64,000 nt of DNA, taken from contig NZ_VCIX01000092.1 in the NCBI RefSeq assembly GCF_006345825.1, forward strand, positions 1,550,001 to 1,614,000, written 5' to 3'. A program made the translations under genes and the position numbers. Positions within the stretch are counted from its first letter, which is position 1, and each line of letters starts with the position of its first letter. The notes under the pieces were generated by a model. The model ran no database searches and was not told the DNA's origin. It was given only the letters and a program-made list of their open reading frames with translations. Origin of the DNA: Paenibacillus paridis. GTDB taxonomy: Bacteria; Bacillota; Bacilli; Paenibacillales; Paenibacillaceae. Below are positions 35,205-44,759 of this stretch, in pieces.

Positions 35205-35462
35205 TTAATTCTGATTATATTGTTGTTCAATATCCAATGGTTCTCGGACCATAGCTTTGAATTTCTGCTTACATACCCCATACTCTTTGTAGTTCTTTCT
35301 TGCTTGTGTCAATGAAATATGGTTTGCGCCAATATTTCTATCAGGTTGATCATGGGCGACAGCATCATACTGCCAAAAACAAACATCACAAATATCCACG
35401 ATTACCTCATCATTGCTTTCAACAGTGAAATATTCACAGCAAGGGCACTGTAATCTCTTCAT
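35205..35462 (-). CDS. CPCC-family cysteine-rich protein
   Basis: Small soluble protein, 85 aa, beginning MKRLQCPCCEYFTV, with a second pair in DICDVCFWQYDAVAHDQPD. This is the cysteine-rich CPCC family, a likely zinc ribbon of unknown role; members often sit near toxin/immunity genes, but that link is only circumstantial here. The ATG at 35462 has AGGAG nine bases upstream. A following motif NHISLTQARKNYKEYGVC is also typical. Confidence 0.88.
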   Translation of the reverse strand: MKRLQCPCCEYFTVESNDEVIVDICDVCFWQYDAVAHDQPDRNIGANHISLTQARKNYKEYGVCKQKFKAMVREPLDIEQQYNQN

Positions 35463-35504
35463 CTTCAACTGCTCCTATCAAATGGATTGGATCTGGCCAC
35501 ATCG

Positions 35505-36089
35505 TTATTGAGAGATAAATGCTTCCAACTTTACTTTGACCGAAGGCCACTCCTGATTGGTAATGCTGTAGATCACCGTATCGCGAATGTATCCGTCATT
35601 CAGCACGCGATGATTGCGCAGCACCCCTTCTTTTACGGCGCCGATGCGTTCAATAGCTGCTTGGGACCTTGTATTGCGAAGATCTGCTTTTAGCTGCACT
35701 CTAATCATTCCCCGTTGTTCAAATGCTTCGCGCAGCAGCAAATACTTGCACTCCGTATTTATCTTTGTCCGCCAAACGCTCGGATTCATCCACGTATAGC
35801 CGATTTCCAAGCCACGATTCTCATCAGATATATCGAAAAACCGGGTGCTCCCTACGATTTTATCCTGCTCCAAATCCCAGATAGCATAAGGGATACAGGT
35901 TCCCGCTGCCTCTTCTTTTTTTGCATGTTCAATATACTGCTCGGCGTCAGCTAACGTAGAAATCCCTTTTAAGGGTACGCCCCAAATCGGGGTATCCTTT
36001 GCAGCTTTTAGCAGCAGCTCAGCATGATGCTTCTCCAACAAGATCAGTTTGGCGCGAGCTCCTTGCAATACGAATGGCTCAGTTGTCAT
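35505..36089 (-). CDS. GNAT-family N-acetyltransferase (RimJ/RimL-like)
   Basis: Cytoplasmic acetyltransferase, 194 aa, of the RimJ/RimL type: PFVLQGARAKLILLEKHHAE at the start, IVGSTRFFDIS, LEIGYTWMNPSVWRTKINTE and a terminal IERIGAVKEGVLRNHRVLN. The order matches proteins that acetylate ribosomal protein N-termini or small amines; substrate unknown. The ATG at 36089 follows AGGAGG by nine bases; the frame continues upstream without a site. Divergent from the MocR regulator. Confidence 0.92.
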   Translation of the reverse strand: MTTEPFVLQGARAKLILLEKHHAELLLKAAKDTPIWGVPLKGISTLADAEQYIEHAKKEEAAGTCIPYAIWDLEQDKIVGSTRFFDISDENRGLEIGYTWMNPSVWRTKINTECKYLLLREAFEQRGMIRVQLKADLRNTRSQAAIERIGAVKEGVLRNHRVLNDGYIRDTVIYSITNQEWPSVKVKLEAFISQ

Positions 36090-36230
36090 GATGGGTGTCC
36101 TCCTATTTAGTATTTGATTCTTTCGAGGTTTTGTGAGATTGTTGTCATTATATGACGAGTATTGGCTCACTGGTAGATCCAATTTCACTAAATTTGATTA
36201 GACCACTTCATCATCCGAAAGGAAACAGAC

Positions 36231-37727
36231 ATGTTTATTTATATTGCTTTGGAGCCCTATATGGCACAATACTCTACCAAGTATGAGATGTTATACCATG
36301 CCCTGAAAAATACAATCGTACAAGGCAAATTGGCCAATGGGGTTAGGCTGCCTTCCAGTCGGGAATTAGCGCGGATGTATGGATTTTCACGTGGTACGGT
36401 CTCCAATGTGCTTGAAGCGCTCACGGCCGAAGGGTATGTTACTGCTGTGGTCGGCAGCGGTACTTTCGTCAATTTTCAGTCCGCCAGTGCGCCAGTGCTC
36501 CCTCCCATCAAAAAAAAGGTTCGCTTATCTGAATGGGGAGAGCGGCTTAGAACTCCAACAATTAAGGAATGGGAAGCAGCAAACTCTACGCAGAGTCCAA
36601 AAACCTCTCATCACGCATCAAAAGTAGATACATGGAGTACAAAAAGAAACGGGACGGTTTCTTTTCAACTGGGGATAACCGAGATGAGCCCTTTTTCAAA
36701 GGAAGCTTGGAATCGTTGCTTGCATGAAGAAGCAAGATCGATGACTGAGAAAGCTACCGTCGATGCGCATCAGCCGCTTGGCGTAATGGTGCTGCGGGAA
36801 GCTATCGCCAAACATTTGCAGCGTAACCGTGGGATTGTGGCGAATGCTGATCAGATTGCGATCGTAAACGGATCGATGCAAGCCATTGCCCTTTTGACGC
36901 AGCTTTTAACAGGTTCTGGGGATGCAGTCGTTGCTGAATGTCCCGGGTATCGCGGGATAAAGACAGCTGTACTTGCTTCAGGAGCAAAGCTGATTGAAGG
37001 CGAAGTCGATAACCAGGGACTTATTCCACAATCCTGGGATGCCAGGATGCTATTCGTCACACCGAATCGGCAATACCCGACCGGAGCGGTGCTGAGCTTG
37101 GAGCGAAGGCAACAATTGCTCTCATGGGCTGCCGAACAAAGTGCATTTATTATCGAGGATGAATATGACAGCGAATTCCGTCATCGAGGCAAGCCGATCG
37201 AGACGTTTAAAAGCTTGGACAAATCGACCGAACTCGTAATCTATACAGGCACCTTTTCCAAAACAATGATGACGGATATAAGGCTTGGCTTTGTCGTGCT
37301 CCCGACTGTTTTAGTCGAGCCTTTTACCAGCGCGAAGTCGTTATATGAACCGCATCCAAGCGCTATTCTAGAGCAACGAGCATTGGCCGCGTTTATGGGC
37401 AGCGGGCTATATGAACGCCATTTGCGAAGAATGAAGCGAATATACAGCCATAAATTTTCGCTTTTGCGCGACATGTTGAAACGTAAGCCCGTTCCGATTC
37501 GTTGGATCGATGGGGACGCTGGCTTGCATATTTTCGGATGGTGGTCAGGAACGAAGGAGCAATATGAGACTTATGAAAAAGATTGCCGGGAAGCAGGCGT
37601 TGAGTGGGTGCGAGATCGAACAAGCCACGATAAAATAGGCATAAGCCTAGGTTTTTCGCATCTCCAGGACGAGGAGCTGATCTTAGGAATAGGAAGAATG
37701 ATCGAGGTTTGGGAGCGAATGAGCTGA
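36231..37727 (+). CDS. MocR-type regulator (GntR HTH fused to PLP aminotransferase fold)
   Basis: Cytoplasmic regulator of 498 aa. N-terminal GntR winged helix (about 12-80: LYHALKNTIVQGKLANGVRL, PSSRELARMYGFSRGTVSNV, VGSGTFV) joined by a linker to a class-I aminotransferase-like domain (about 140-498) with the PLP lysine in TGTFSKTMMTDIRLGFV and the FIIEDEYDSEF Asp that contacts the pyridine nitrogen. PdxR, GabR and similar MocR proteins control vitamin B6 or amino-acid genes. Divergent from a GNAT gene, which may be its target. Start has AAGGA seven bases upstream. Confidence 0.94.
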   Translation: MFIYIALEPYMAQYSTKYEMLYHALKNTIVQGKLANGVRLPSSRELARMYGFSRGTVSNVLEALTAEGYVTAVVGSGTFVNFQSASAPVLPPIKKKVRLSEWGERLRTPTIKEWEAANSTQSPKTSHHASKVDTWSTKRNGTVSFQLGITEMSPFSKEAWNRCLHEEARSMTEKATVDAHQPLGVMVLREAIAKHLQRNRGIVANADQIAIVNGSMQAIALLTQLLTGSGDAVVAECPGYRGIKTAVLASGAKLIEGEVDNQGLIPQSWDARMLFVTPNRQYPTGAVLSLERRQQLLSWAAEQSAFIIEDEYDSEFRHRGKPIETFKSLDKSTELVIYTGTFSKTMMTDIRLGFVVLPTVLVEPFTSAKSLYEPHPSAILEQRALAAFMGSGLYERHLRRMKRIYSHKFSLLRDMLKRKPVPIRWIDGDAGLHIFGWWSGTKEQYETYEKDCREAGVEWVRDRTSHDKIGISLGFSHLQDEELILGIGRMIEVWERMS

Positions 37728-37757
37728 GACTTTAAGTCAACGATAGATAAAATAAAG

Positions 37758-37792
37758 CCTGCGCACTTCGATTCACAATCGATGTGCGCAGG
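37758..37792. terminator. Terminator between MocR gene and P450 fusion gene
   Basis: 15-base arms (37758-37772, 37778-37792) with one mismatch. On the minus strand it is followed by TTTATTTTA, so it mainly serves the P450 gene; the plus strand has only a short T run. Confidence 0.75.
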
Positions 37793-37891
37793 TCGCGTTT
37801 GGCCATAGGCACGGATCGTTTTAAACAGAAAAACTGTACCAGAAGATAATGGCATTTTTCAATAAAATGATTTGGTTACGCATAGCTCTGA

Positions 37892-40800
37892 TTACCCTGC
37901 CCACACGTCTTTGGCATAACGCCCTTCTGCTTGGAGTTCGTTTAACCATGAATTCGCCTCATTCTGCCCTGCTCCGTGTACATGCTGGTAAGCTTGCATG
38001 AGGGTCTTTTCTACATCAGGCGCCATTTTGCTACCGTCACCGCATATATAAAGCCGTCCCTCATCGGTTAAAATCCTAATCAGCTCGATGCTGTTTTGCT
38101 CCATTAAATGCTGGACATAACAGTTAGAGGATTCATCGACACGGGAGAAAGCGATATGGAGCGTGACAATGCCATCCTTTTCATATTGCTTTAATTCTTC
38201 GCGGTAGAGAAAATCAGATTCATTCCTGCAGCCGAAATAAAGATGGGCTTCGCCAAGCTCTACTCCTTGCTTCTTGAGGGCTGCTCTTGCCTGCAAGAAC
38301 CCCCTGAACGGAGCAACGCCTGTTCCCGGTCCGACCATGACAATTGGTACGGCTGCATCGGCCGGCAGCTGAAAACCGGATTCCGGTGTGCGAATAAACA
38401 TAAGAAGCTGTTCGCCTACCCTTTGATTGGCCAGATAGGTGGACGCCACACCGTGATATTGTCCATTGCCGCTCCATGCGGGTGCATTCAAAACAGCGAC
38501 CGTCATGCTTGCTTGATCTTGGTGATGCCGAGGTGAGCTTGAGATAGAATAATATCTGGGCTTAAGCGCAGGCAGCAACTCTAAGAATGTCCCAAATGGT
38601 AGTTCACAGGCTTCGTATTTTTCTAGCAGATCGAGCATGGTCACGCGTTGTCTCAAAACCTGTTGTCGATAGCTATCCTCTTCTAGCATCGCCTCCAATT
38701 CGCGTTTGTGCGGCGGGCATACCGTATAAGCGGCGAGAACACGCAGCTGCGCACGTGTGGCGGGTTCCTGCAGCTCTATGCTGTTCTTCAATATTTCTCG
38801 AAGATTTACAGGCTGCTCTAACGGAAGGTGCACCGGATGGCGTCCGTTTGCCGACAAAATCAACTGATCGTTTCCGTCAAGCTTGAACCGGCGTAGGATT
38901 CGATTGACATTTGAAATATTGTTGCTCGGAAGCACTCCGATGTGATCCCCTTCTTGATAATTCATTCCAGCTGGCAATGCCATTTCAATATGGCGCGTGC
39001 TTCGTCCGCTGTCTTCCGACTGAAGCTCACGGTTTGCCACAATTGCAGCATAAGCTGCACCGTATGTTCGTGCCAGCGGTAAGGTAGGGACGCCATCTAC
39101 AAATTGAACGGACAATGAAGCCTGTGTTTTTTCTGCCTTTGCCTCTTTGTCCATTTTCAGGTCAAAAGCAGTCAAAATATCCTTCCATAGCCGTTCTTGC
39201 CAATCGTCAACCTCCTTCTCAAAATCACCGCCAGCGTCAGCTTCTCCCCGAGCGGATAGCCTAGTCGCCCCCTTCTGATCAAGCTGTTCATCCATCCATT
39301 TGGGAATGTTTTGATAAGTATTCGACCAATTGCGGTCTCCACAGCCCAATACCGCATAGCTAACACCGTTCAAATCGCCAGGCTGAGTCTGTTCCAGCCA
39401 ATTAACGAAATTCGCAGCATTTTGTGGAGGCTTTCCGTTATAGGTTGCAGTGATGATCAGAAGAGCGCCTTCCTTCGGAAGCCTGCCCATCCAGTCATTT
39501 AAAGGACCGACCTCGCTCTGCACGCCATACATGCGTGCTGTATCGGCAAGCTCCCTCGCAATTCGCTCAGCCGTTCCTAAATTCGAGCCATAAAGCACGA
39601 GCAGAGGCAAACGTTCTGCACCTATGATTGTGCTTTCGTAAGATGATGGTTTTTTCTGTAATTCCTTTACCACGTTTTCTCTCTTAATTGGCATCTCTTG
39701 CTGTAGTATGCTTGCTGCCTGTTTATTTGGCCGCATTTTCACTTGGATATTGAAATCGCCTGGTTTAAGGGTTAGTGTCTGCTTTACATCCAACTGGTAG
39801 TTTTGAAAGTCGATGAGCTCAAAATGCTGCAAAACCATCCCCAGTACCAGTGTCGCTTCATAAAGCGCAAACTGCATTCCAATGCAGGCCCGTTCACCGT
39901 TACCAAACGGTTTGTACGCATGATTCGGCACTTTGGAGGGATCGGCGAACCGTTCGGGTCGGAACTCGTCCGCGTCTTCTCCCCATGCGTCTTTATCCCG
40001 ATGAAGCTGTGGCAGAAGAACACTGACGGTCTCCCCTTTTTTCATAGGGTACTGCCCTCCAATCACGGTATCTTCTTTCGCATAGAGATCAAATCCCGGC
40101 GCAGTGGGCCACAGACGCAAGGATTCGTTCAGAATCATTCGGACGTATTTGAGCTGGAGGACCTCTTCATAGGAAGGAGTGGATTGAGTCAGCACTCGAT
40201 CCACTTCCTCATAGGCCTGCTTTAGGGATTCTGGATTTTTCAACAAGAAGTACAGGGCGAAAGACAATAAACCGCTTGTTGTTTCATGTCCGGCTATGAG
40301 AAAGGTAATGATTTGATAACGGATGTTCTCGTCATCGAGCTTCTCTCCCGTATCTGGGTCTACTCCGCTTAACATGCGGGCGAGTAAGTCGTTCTCGCCA
40401 TCAATACCGCTCGCCTTGCGTTCATCAATGATTTGGTCTACCAATGAAAACATGGTCTGAATATCCTTTTGGAACTGCTTTTTCGTTTTCACCATCAACA
40501 GATTTTGTATGCCAAGTCGTGAGCTTTTTAGCATTGCTTCATTGAGCGCGCGTACCATGCTTACGATAAACGGGCTGTGATTCTCTCTGTAGAAGCTGTT
40601 AAAACGGTAATTAAATCCACAGAGCCCAATGGTGTCCAGCGTAAGCCTGGTCATGTCATCAGGCACGTCAATGCTCTCCTTCGGATTTAGGCGGCTCCAT
40701 TTCTGGATTAACTGCTGAGCAATGTCCACCATCATCGAATGATATCCCTTCATCGCATGCTGGCTGAAGGTTGGCAATAGAATATTATGGGCCTTTCGCC

Positions 40801-41098
40801 AGTTAGGCTCGGCCGTTCTGCTCGTGAACAAGCCATCTCCGCCAAAAGCGCGCACATTCTCCAGTTCGTTATACACGTACTTGTCAAAGCGCGTAACATC
40901 GCAAACTTCTGCTACCAGCTGATGCCCTGAAATGACGAGACTGGAGAAGCCTGGACCCGTTAAACGATATATTGGACCCAATTCTTCAGCCAGCTTGCCA
41001 AGGGACAGAGTCGGTTTTTCCTTATCAATTAGAGGCAAGTTGCCAAGCGGTCCGTAGGTTTTGGGCTGCGGAACGTTGCTTATTCCAGCTTCTTTCAT
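37892..41098 (-). CDS. Bifunctional cytochrome P450/NADPH-P450 reductase (CYP102A, BM3 type)
   Basis: Self-sufficient fatty-acid hydroxylase, 1068 aa, cytoplasmic. P450 domain (about 1-465): GGDGLFTS with the BM3 F87-equivalent F91, I-helix AGHETT (269-274), ESLRLW, and haem loop FGNGERACIG with ligand Cys405. FMN-flavodoxin domain follows (about 490-640, LVLYGSNLGTAERIARELAD), then the FAD/NADPH domain (RYYSISSSP, MVGPGTGVAPFRGFLQAR, LYICGDGSKM) to the end. Start has AGGAGG six bases upstream. The TetR gene 29 bases upstream is the likely repressor, the same order as fatR-cypB in B. subtilis. Substrate (medium/long-chain fatty acids) is inferred from the family. Confidence 0.96.
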   Translation of the reverse strand: MKEAGISNVPQPKTYGPLGNLPLIDKEKPTLSLGKLAEELGPIYRLTGPGFSSLVISGHQLVAEVCDVTRFDKYVYNELENVRAFGGDGLFTSRTAEPNWRKAHNILLPTFSQHAMKGYHSMMVDIAQQLIQKWSRLNPKESIDVPDDMTRLTLDTIGLCGFNYRFNSFYRENHSPFIVSMVRALNEAMLKSSRLGIQNLLMVKTKKQFQKDIQTMFSLVDQIIDERKASGIDGENDLLARMLSGVDPDTGEKLDDENIRYQIITFLIAGHETTSGLLSFALYFLLKNPESLKQAYEEVDRVLTQSTPSYEEVLQLKYVRMILNESLRLWPTAPGFDLYAKEDTVIGGQYPMKKGETVSVLLPQLHRDKDAWGEDADEFRPERFADPSKVPNHAYKPFGNGERACIGMQFALYEATLVLGMVLQHFELIDFQNYQLDVKQTLTLKPGDFNIQVKMRPNKQAASILQQEMPIKRENVVKELQKKPSSYESTIIGAERLPLLVLYGSNLGTAERIARELADTARMYGVQSEVGPLNDWMGRLPKEGALLIITATYNGKPPQNAANFVNWLEQTQPGDLNGVSYAVLGCGDRNWSNTYQNIPKWMDEQLDQKGATRLSARGEADAGGDFEKEVDDWQERLWKDILTAFDLKMDKEAKAEKTQASLSVQFVDGVPTLPLARTYGAAYAAIVANRELQSEDSGRSTRHIEMALPAGMNYQEGDHIGVLPSNNISNVNRILRRFKLDGNDQLILSANGRHPVHLPLEQPVNLREILKNSIELQEPATRAQLRVLAAYTVCPPHKRELEAMLEEDSYRQQVLRQRVTMLDLLEKYEACELPFGTFLELLPALKPRYYSISSSPRHHQDQASMTVAVLNAPAWSGNGQYHGVASTYLANQRVGEQLLMFIRTPESGFQLPADAAVPIVMVGPGTGVAPFRGFLQARAALKKQGVELGEAHLYFGCRNESDFLYREELKQYEKDGIVTLHIAFSRVDESSNCYVQHLMEQNSIELIRILTDEGRLYICGDGSKMAPDVEKTLMQAYQHVHGAGQNEANSWLNELQAEGRYAKDVWAG

Positions 41099-41127
41099 TG
41101 TTTACCTCCTCTGAATGAATCATCAAT

Positions 41128-41691
41128 TTAAGTTTTAACCCCGTGAAAGAGCGTATCGATCACCAGCTTGGCAGCGGAATTTTTGGCGATATTGCCTTGC
41201 TGCACTTGCTGCCAGGTCAGAATAAGCAGTGAATACAAAACATTTAAAATCCATTCCGTGTCCAGATCCTGCCGCAGGGTTCCTGCTTGCTGCAAGGACC
41301 GGATGGCATTTCGAATCGGTTCCAATATTTTATTTTCGGCTGCAAGCATTTCCTCGTTGTAGTACAACGAAGCATCGTGAGTAAGGAAATGAATCTTATC
41401 TCCTAGTGGAATTAATGCTTCTATGAGAGCCGGAATGTAGCTGTTCCCATCCTTTTCATCTTGCGATAGGCAGCTCATCGTGTCTCCCACGACTTGAACA
41501 GCTCTTAAGCCAAGCTGAAGCATAAGCTGATCTCTGCTCTCCACATACCGGTGTAATGTTGCAATACCGATACCGGCATGCTCGGCAATCTCATTCAATG
41601 AAGCCGTCGGCTTCTCGACAAGCAGCTCTGTTGCTGAATCTAGAATGGCATGAAGCTTGGCTTCTTTTGCCGTAATTCTCGGTTTATCCAT
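41128..41691 (-). CDS. TetR-family regulator (FatR-like)
   Basis: Repressor of 187 aa: helix-turn-helix ILDSATELLVEKPTASLNEI then AEHAGIGIATLHRYVESRDQ, with an all-helical ligand domain to the end. It is upstream of and probably co-transcribed with the CYP102A gene, as FatR/BscR is in B. subtilis, where fatty acids release the repressor. Start has AAGGA seven bases upstream. A palindrome sits about 30 bases before its start. Confidence 0.92.
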   Translation of the reverse strand: MDKPRITAKEAKLHAILDSATELLVEKPTASLNEIAEHAGIGIATLHRYVESRDQLMLQLGLRAVQVVGDTMSCLSQDEKDGNSYIPALIEALIPLGDKIHFLTHDASLYYNEEMLAAENKILEPIRNAIRSLQQAGTLRQDLDTEWILNVLYSLLILTWQQVQQGNIAKNSAAKLVIDTLFHGVKT

Positions 41692-41720
41692 TGGGCATTC
41701 CTTCTTTCATTACTTTAAAA

Positions 41721-41740
41721 ATGATAGATAAAACTATCAT
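41721..41740. promoter_or_regulatory. Palindromic operator before the TetR-P450 operon
   Basis: ATGATAG-N6-CTATCAT: perfect 7-base arms, 30 bases upstream of the tetR start and inside the probable promoter. A natural target for autoregulation by the FatR-like repressor. Confidence 0.65.
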
Positions 41741-41837
41741 TTAATAGAATTATAAACCATTAATGAACGGATTTCAAATCTTGAGCTTCCGATCTACTTC
41801 TTAACAATAGAATAATGCAGATAATTGTTAACAAACA

Positions 41838-41873
41838 AAAAAACTAGGACCCCTAAAGTGGTCCTAGTTTTTT
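41838..41873 (-). terminator. Terminator of the stalk-domain protein gene
   Basis: Perfect 14-base arms (41838-41851, 41860-41873) with A/T runs on both sides, 76 bases after the stop of the minus-strand gene. Confidence 0.9.
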
Positions 41874-41949
41874 AAAGTGTTAATCATGAACAACACAATA
41901 GATTAAGTTAGCAGTGATTTGAAGTCCTATTGAAAACAGAATTTAAGTG

Positions 41950-42918
41950 TTATTTAGATTCAATGAGTCCAGTTGTTGTTAGATCTTCAATGTTCAGATA
42001 CATGGTACCTTTATATTTTTTTACACGAATGTCACTTAAAGTAAAGTCGCCATCCTTGGCCTTCTTGTACTCCGCCGTTAAATTAATATCCAATCTGACA
42101 ATTTCGAAGCCGACATATTTGCCGATCGTAATGATGTTGGCACTGCTATTGCCAAGATTGCTCACGCCTTCGATTTCAGACAGCATAGATAATGAAATCC
42201 ATCCCTTGCTCATCAGCGGCGGCAATGCTTCTTTCTTCTCTGCTGCAGCAACATAATTGGCGTCAAAATAATCCGGATATCCTTTATATCCTGGTTCTTT
42301 GGATTCCTTCTCTGTTGGTGGCACTCCAACAATACGGAAACTAGGGAAATTTGCAATCGTCTTGGTAATGGAATCGATCTCGGCTAATTCTCTTTGGGTA
42401 TTCAAGGCGTTCGATGCAGCGGGACCTATCGATATTACTCCGTCGGCACTGAAATATAACGGGATACCGTCAATAGTATATGAAGCCCCTTTAAAGGATG
42501 GACTATTAATTTGAATCACATTCGCTTCTGCTGACCAATAAACGGAGTTACCTGTTGCTTCCCCAACGATCCGAATTGGGATGTACGTGTTACCATTTTG
42601 CGTGAAAGGTTCTGCTTGCAATGCTTTCTTCTGGCCGTTCACATAGGCTGTTTTGCTACCAAGCGTAAATGTTATCTTTAAATCATCTTTTTTTCCCGTT
42701 ACTTGTTTAAGTTTTGCATCATAAATGATTTCCATTTTCAAATTTCCAAACAATTCTCTGAAGGGAACGAAGGAAACACCATTCTTGCTTACTGATTTAG
42801 ATTTGAGTGGGACTCCATCTACAAAAATATAAGCTCCTTTATTTGCAGCTGATACAGGAATAATACCTAAACTGAACAATAAAACGAAAATCATAGCAGT
42901 AATCGACAATCTCTTCAA
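41950..42918 (-). CDS. Secreted protein with copper amine oxidase N-terminal (stalk) domain
   Basis: Exported protein of 322 aa. Signal peptide about 1-24 (LSITAMIFVLLFSLGIIPVSA, then AN). Residues about 30-140 form the 'copper amine oxidase N-terminal' beta domain common in Paenibacillus cell-surface proteins (IFVDGVPLKSK, VPFRELFGNL, NGNTYIPIRIVGEATGNSVYW). The remainder is unassigned. The start is a TTG at 42918 with GGAGG seven bases upstream; a GTG at 42951 lacks a site and would spoil the signal peptide. The domain is an adhesion/stalk module, not an oxidase. Role unknown. Confidence 0.85.
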   Translation of the reverse strand: MKRLSITAMIFVLLFSLGIIPVSAANKGAYIFVDGVPLKSKSVSKNGVSFVPFRELFGNLKMEIIYDAKLKQVTGKKDDLKITFTLGSKTAYVNGQKKALQAEPFTQNGNTYIPIRIVGEATGNSVYWSAEANVIQINSPSFKGASYTIDGIPLYFSADGVISIGPAASNALNTQRELAEIDSITKTIANFPSFRIVGVPPTEKESKEPGYKGYPDYFDANYVAAAEKKEALPPLMSKGWISLSMLSEIEGVSNLGNSSANIITIGKYVGFEIVRLDINLTAEYKKAKDGDFTLSDIRVKKYKGTMYLNIEDLTTTGLIESK

Positions 42919-43050
42919 AAAAACGCCTCCAGAACTAGATTTAATTTCCACTATTTACTATCTTACTATGATTTGGAACTCTGTCAATAAAATAGTTAGT
43001 TATTTTGTCGAAATGCGTCTCAATTATTCAATACACTTCTGAATTCCCCC

Positions 43051-43084
43051 AAAAAAGAGGTTAACCCAACTGCAGGTTAACCTC
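43051..43084 (-). terminator. Terminator of the second SDR gene
   Basis: Minus strand: GAGGTTAACC (43084-43075) and GGTTAACCTC (43066-43057), then six T, ten bases after the SDR stop. Confidence 0.88.
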
Positions 43085-43093
43085 ATCAATCGT

Positions 43094-43837
43094 TTACATA
43101 CTCTGTGCTGTCGGCCTGATCACGATCTCGTTAATTCCGGTATCTTCCGGCTCATGAATGGCGTATGCGATCGCTCCGGCGATCCGATATGGCGAAATGC
43201 TTAGGCTACTGAAATGTGAAGCCATTGCTTGAACTTCAGGACTTTTGACGGTATTTATTAGCTCAGAATCGGTAATTCCCGGGGATATGATCGTTGAGCG
43301 AATATTAGAGGTTGGGGATTCTTCCTGGCGCAGTCCTTCCGAAATGGCTCTAACGGCAAATTTGGTAGCACTATAGACAGCTGATGTCGGACTTACCGAA
43401 TGTCCGGCAACCGATGAAACGTTGATGATATGCCCGTTTTGCTGTTCCCTCATAGCTGGCAGAACCGCAGCAATGCCATACAGCACGCCTTTTATATTCA
43501 CGTCAATCATATGCTCCCATTCCTCAACTCTTAATTCATTTAGACGTGAAACGGGCATGACTCCGGCATTATTCACAAGCACATCAATGCGGCCATATTG
43601 CTTTAAAGTAAACTGTGCCAGCTCTTGCATATCTTGTTGCGAGGTTACGTCTGTCGTGAAATAAACCGCTTCTCCGCCTTCTTGTTTAATATCGTTGACG
43701 ATAGCTTGCAGACGGTCCTCTCTTCTTGCCGCCAACACGATTTTCGCTCCCTGCTTGGCCAGTAATTTAGCTGTGGCTTCCCCAATTCCACTGGATGCTC
43801 CCGTGATGATGACTACTTTAGCTGTCGTGTTTTCCAA
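43094..43837 (-). CDS. SDR-family oxidoreductase
   Basis: Short-chain dehydrogenase of 247 aa: TGASSGIGEATAKLLAKQGA (cofactor), DVLVNNAGVMP, catalytic Ser in INVSSVAGHS, Tyr-x3-Lys in YSATKFAV, and SPGITDSEL. It is like the YdfG-type NADP-dependent group; substrate unknown. The best start is a TTG at 43837 preceded nine bases away by AAGGGG; an earlier TTG at 43861 overlaps nothing useful. Divergent from a TetR-family gene with dyads between them. Confidence 0.92.
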   Translation of the reverse strand: MENTTAKVVIITGASSGIGEATAKLLAKQGAKIVLAARREDRLQAIVNDIKQEGGEAVYFTTDVTSQQDMQELAQFTLKQYGRIDVLVNNAGVMPVSRLNELRVEEWEHMIDVNIKGVLYGIAAVLPAMREQQNGHIINVSSVAGHSVSPTSAVYSATKFAVRAISEGLRQEESPTSNIRSTIISPGITDSELINTVKSPEVQAMASHFSSLSISPYRIAGAIAYAIHEPEDTGINEIVIRPTAQSM

Positions 43838-43880
43838 TGTTATCTGCCCCTTCGAAATCAATATTCGAACGAAATTTATT

Positions 43881-44000
43881 CAACAATTGTTGTATAATTG
43901 GCGTTCGTTGATTATCATTATATCGAGACGGACAGGATATTCAATCGCTAAACGGATCGTATATGTTCCATACTCAACATCATGAACCAAACTGTTGAGT
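43881..44000. promoter_or_regulatory. Dyads in the SDR/TetR divergent promoter
   Basis: Two elements: a perfect 12-base palindrome CAACAATTGTTG (43881-43892), and ACTCAACA/TGTTGAGT with a 13-base spacer (43972-43979, 43993-44000), the latter 20 bases before the tetR start. Both contain the half-site CAACA/TGTTG, so one regulator could bind both. Confidence 0.5.
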
Positions 44001-44020
44001 AACTAGGGAGGAAAATATAG

Positions 44021-44596
44021 ATGAGAACCACTACTAAAATAGATCGACGTATCGTAAAGACGAAAGAAGCGATCAACAAGGCATTTTTGGAGCTTTTTTC
44101 CGAAAAAGACTTTCAGCACCTTACGATTAATGATATCTCGGAACGAGCGAATGTAAATCGGGGTACTGTTTATCTCCACTACACGGATAAATACGACCTG
44201 CTTGATAAATGCATTGAAGATCATTTAAATCAACTGATTGCTTTCTGCAGCCTCGATGAGAACAACCCGGGCAACACAACGCTAAATAGCGATTTAACCC
44301 CTATTTTTATTTATTTCGAGGGAAATTTCACTTTCTTCTCTTCGTTGTTCGCGCACCAAAGAACGTTTGTTTTCCGCGAGCGCCTACTAGCGTTTATCAC
44401 ATTGAACGTTAAAAAGAAACTTGAAATGCAAAACTTAGATTCGAAAATCGATCATGAGCTTAATGCCCATTTTATGGCTTCGGCCTTTGTTGGAATCGTG
44501 GAATGGTGGATACAGCATGCGATGCCGCACCCTCCTTCCTTTATGGCGGATCAGTTACGGAGATTGTTTGAGAAAAATGACATTTATGCGGAATAA
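44021..44596 (+). CDS. TetR-family regulator
   Basis: Regulator of 191 aa: KTKEAINKAFLELFSEKDFQ then LTINDISERANVNRGTVYLH and YTDKYDLLDKC, the TetR helix-turn-helix with the turn to the recognition helix, followed by the TetR_C_7-like ligand domain. GGGAGG precedes the ATG by nine bases. It is divergent from the SDR gene, which it probably represses; inducer unknown. Confidence 0.92.
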   Translation: MRTTTKIDRRIVKTKEAINKAFLELFSEKDFQHLTINDISERANVNRGTVYLHYTDKYDLLDKCIEDHLNQLIAFCSLDENNPGNTTLNSDLTPIFIYFEGNFTFFSSLFAHQRTFVFRERLLAFITLNVKKKLEMQNLDSKIDHELNAHFMASAFVGIVEWWIQHAMPHPPSFMADQLRRLFEKNDIYAE

Positions 44597-44683
44597 AATA
44601 TTAGCGAGCCATTTGCTAGTCGCCTAGATATCAATAAAGTAACCTATGGAACATCCGGTTTTGAGGCTTTCAACGTAATAGCG

Positions 44684-44712
44684 CTGGAGGTCATCTTTAA
44701 GATGACTTCCAG
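44684..44712. other. Hairpin between TetR and ABC-F genes
   Basis: 14-base arms (44684-44697, 44699-44712) with one mismatch and almost no loop. No T run follows on either strand, so it is not a standard terminator; it separates convergent genes. Confidence 0.45.
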
Positions 44713-44759
44713 ACTGCCGTTTCACAACCACGGGATTGCTTCCCAATGTTAAATAAAAA

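Noticed and set aside
35003..35281. 92-codon minus-strand frame overlapping the CPCC gene and the repeat
   Set aside because: Overlaps a recognised gene in another frame and has no recognisable product.
41950..42918. Annotation as a copper amine oxidase
   Set aside because: Only the N-terminal stalk-type domain is present; there is no catalytic domain or topaquinone motif.
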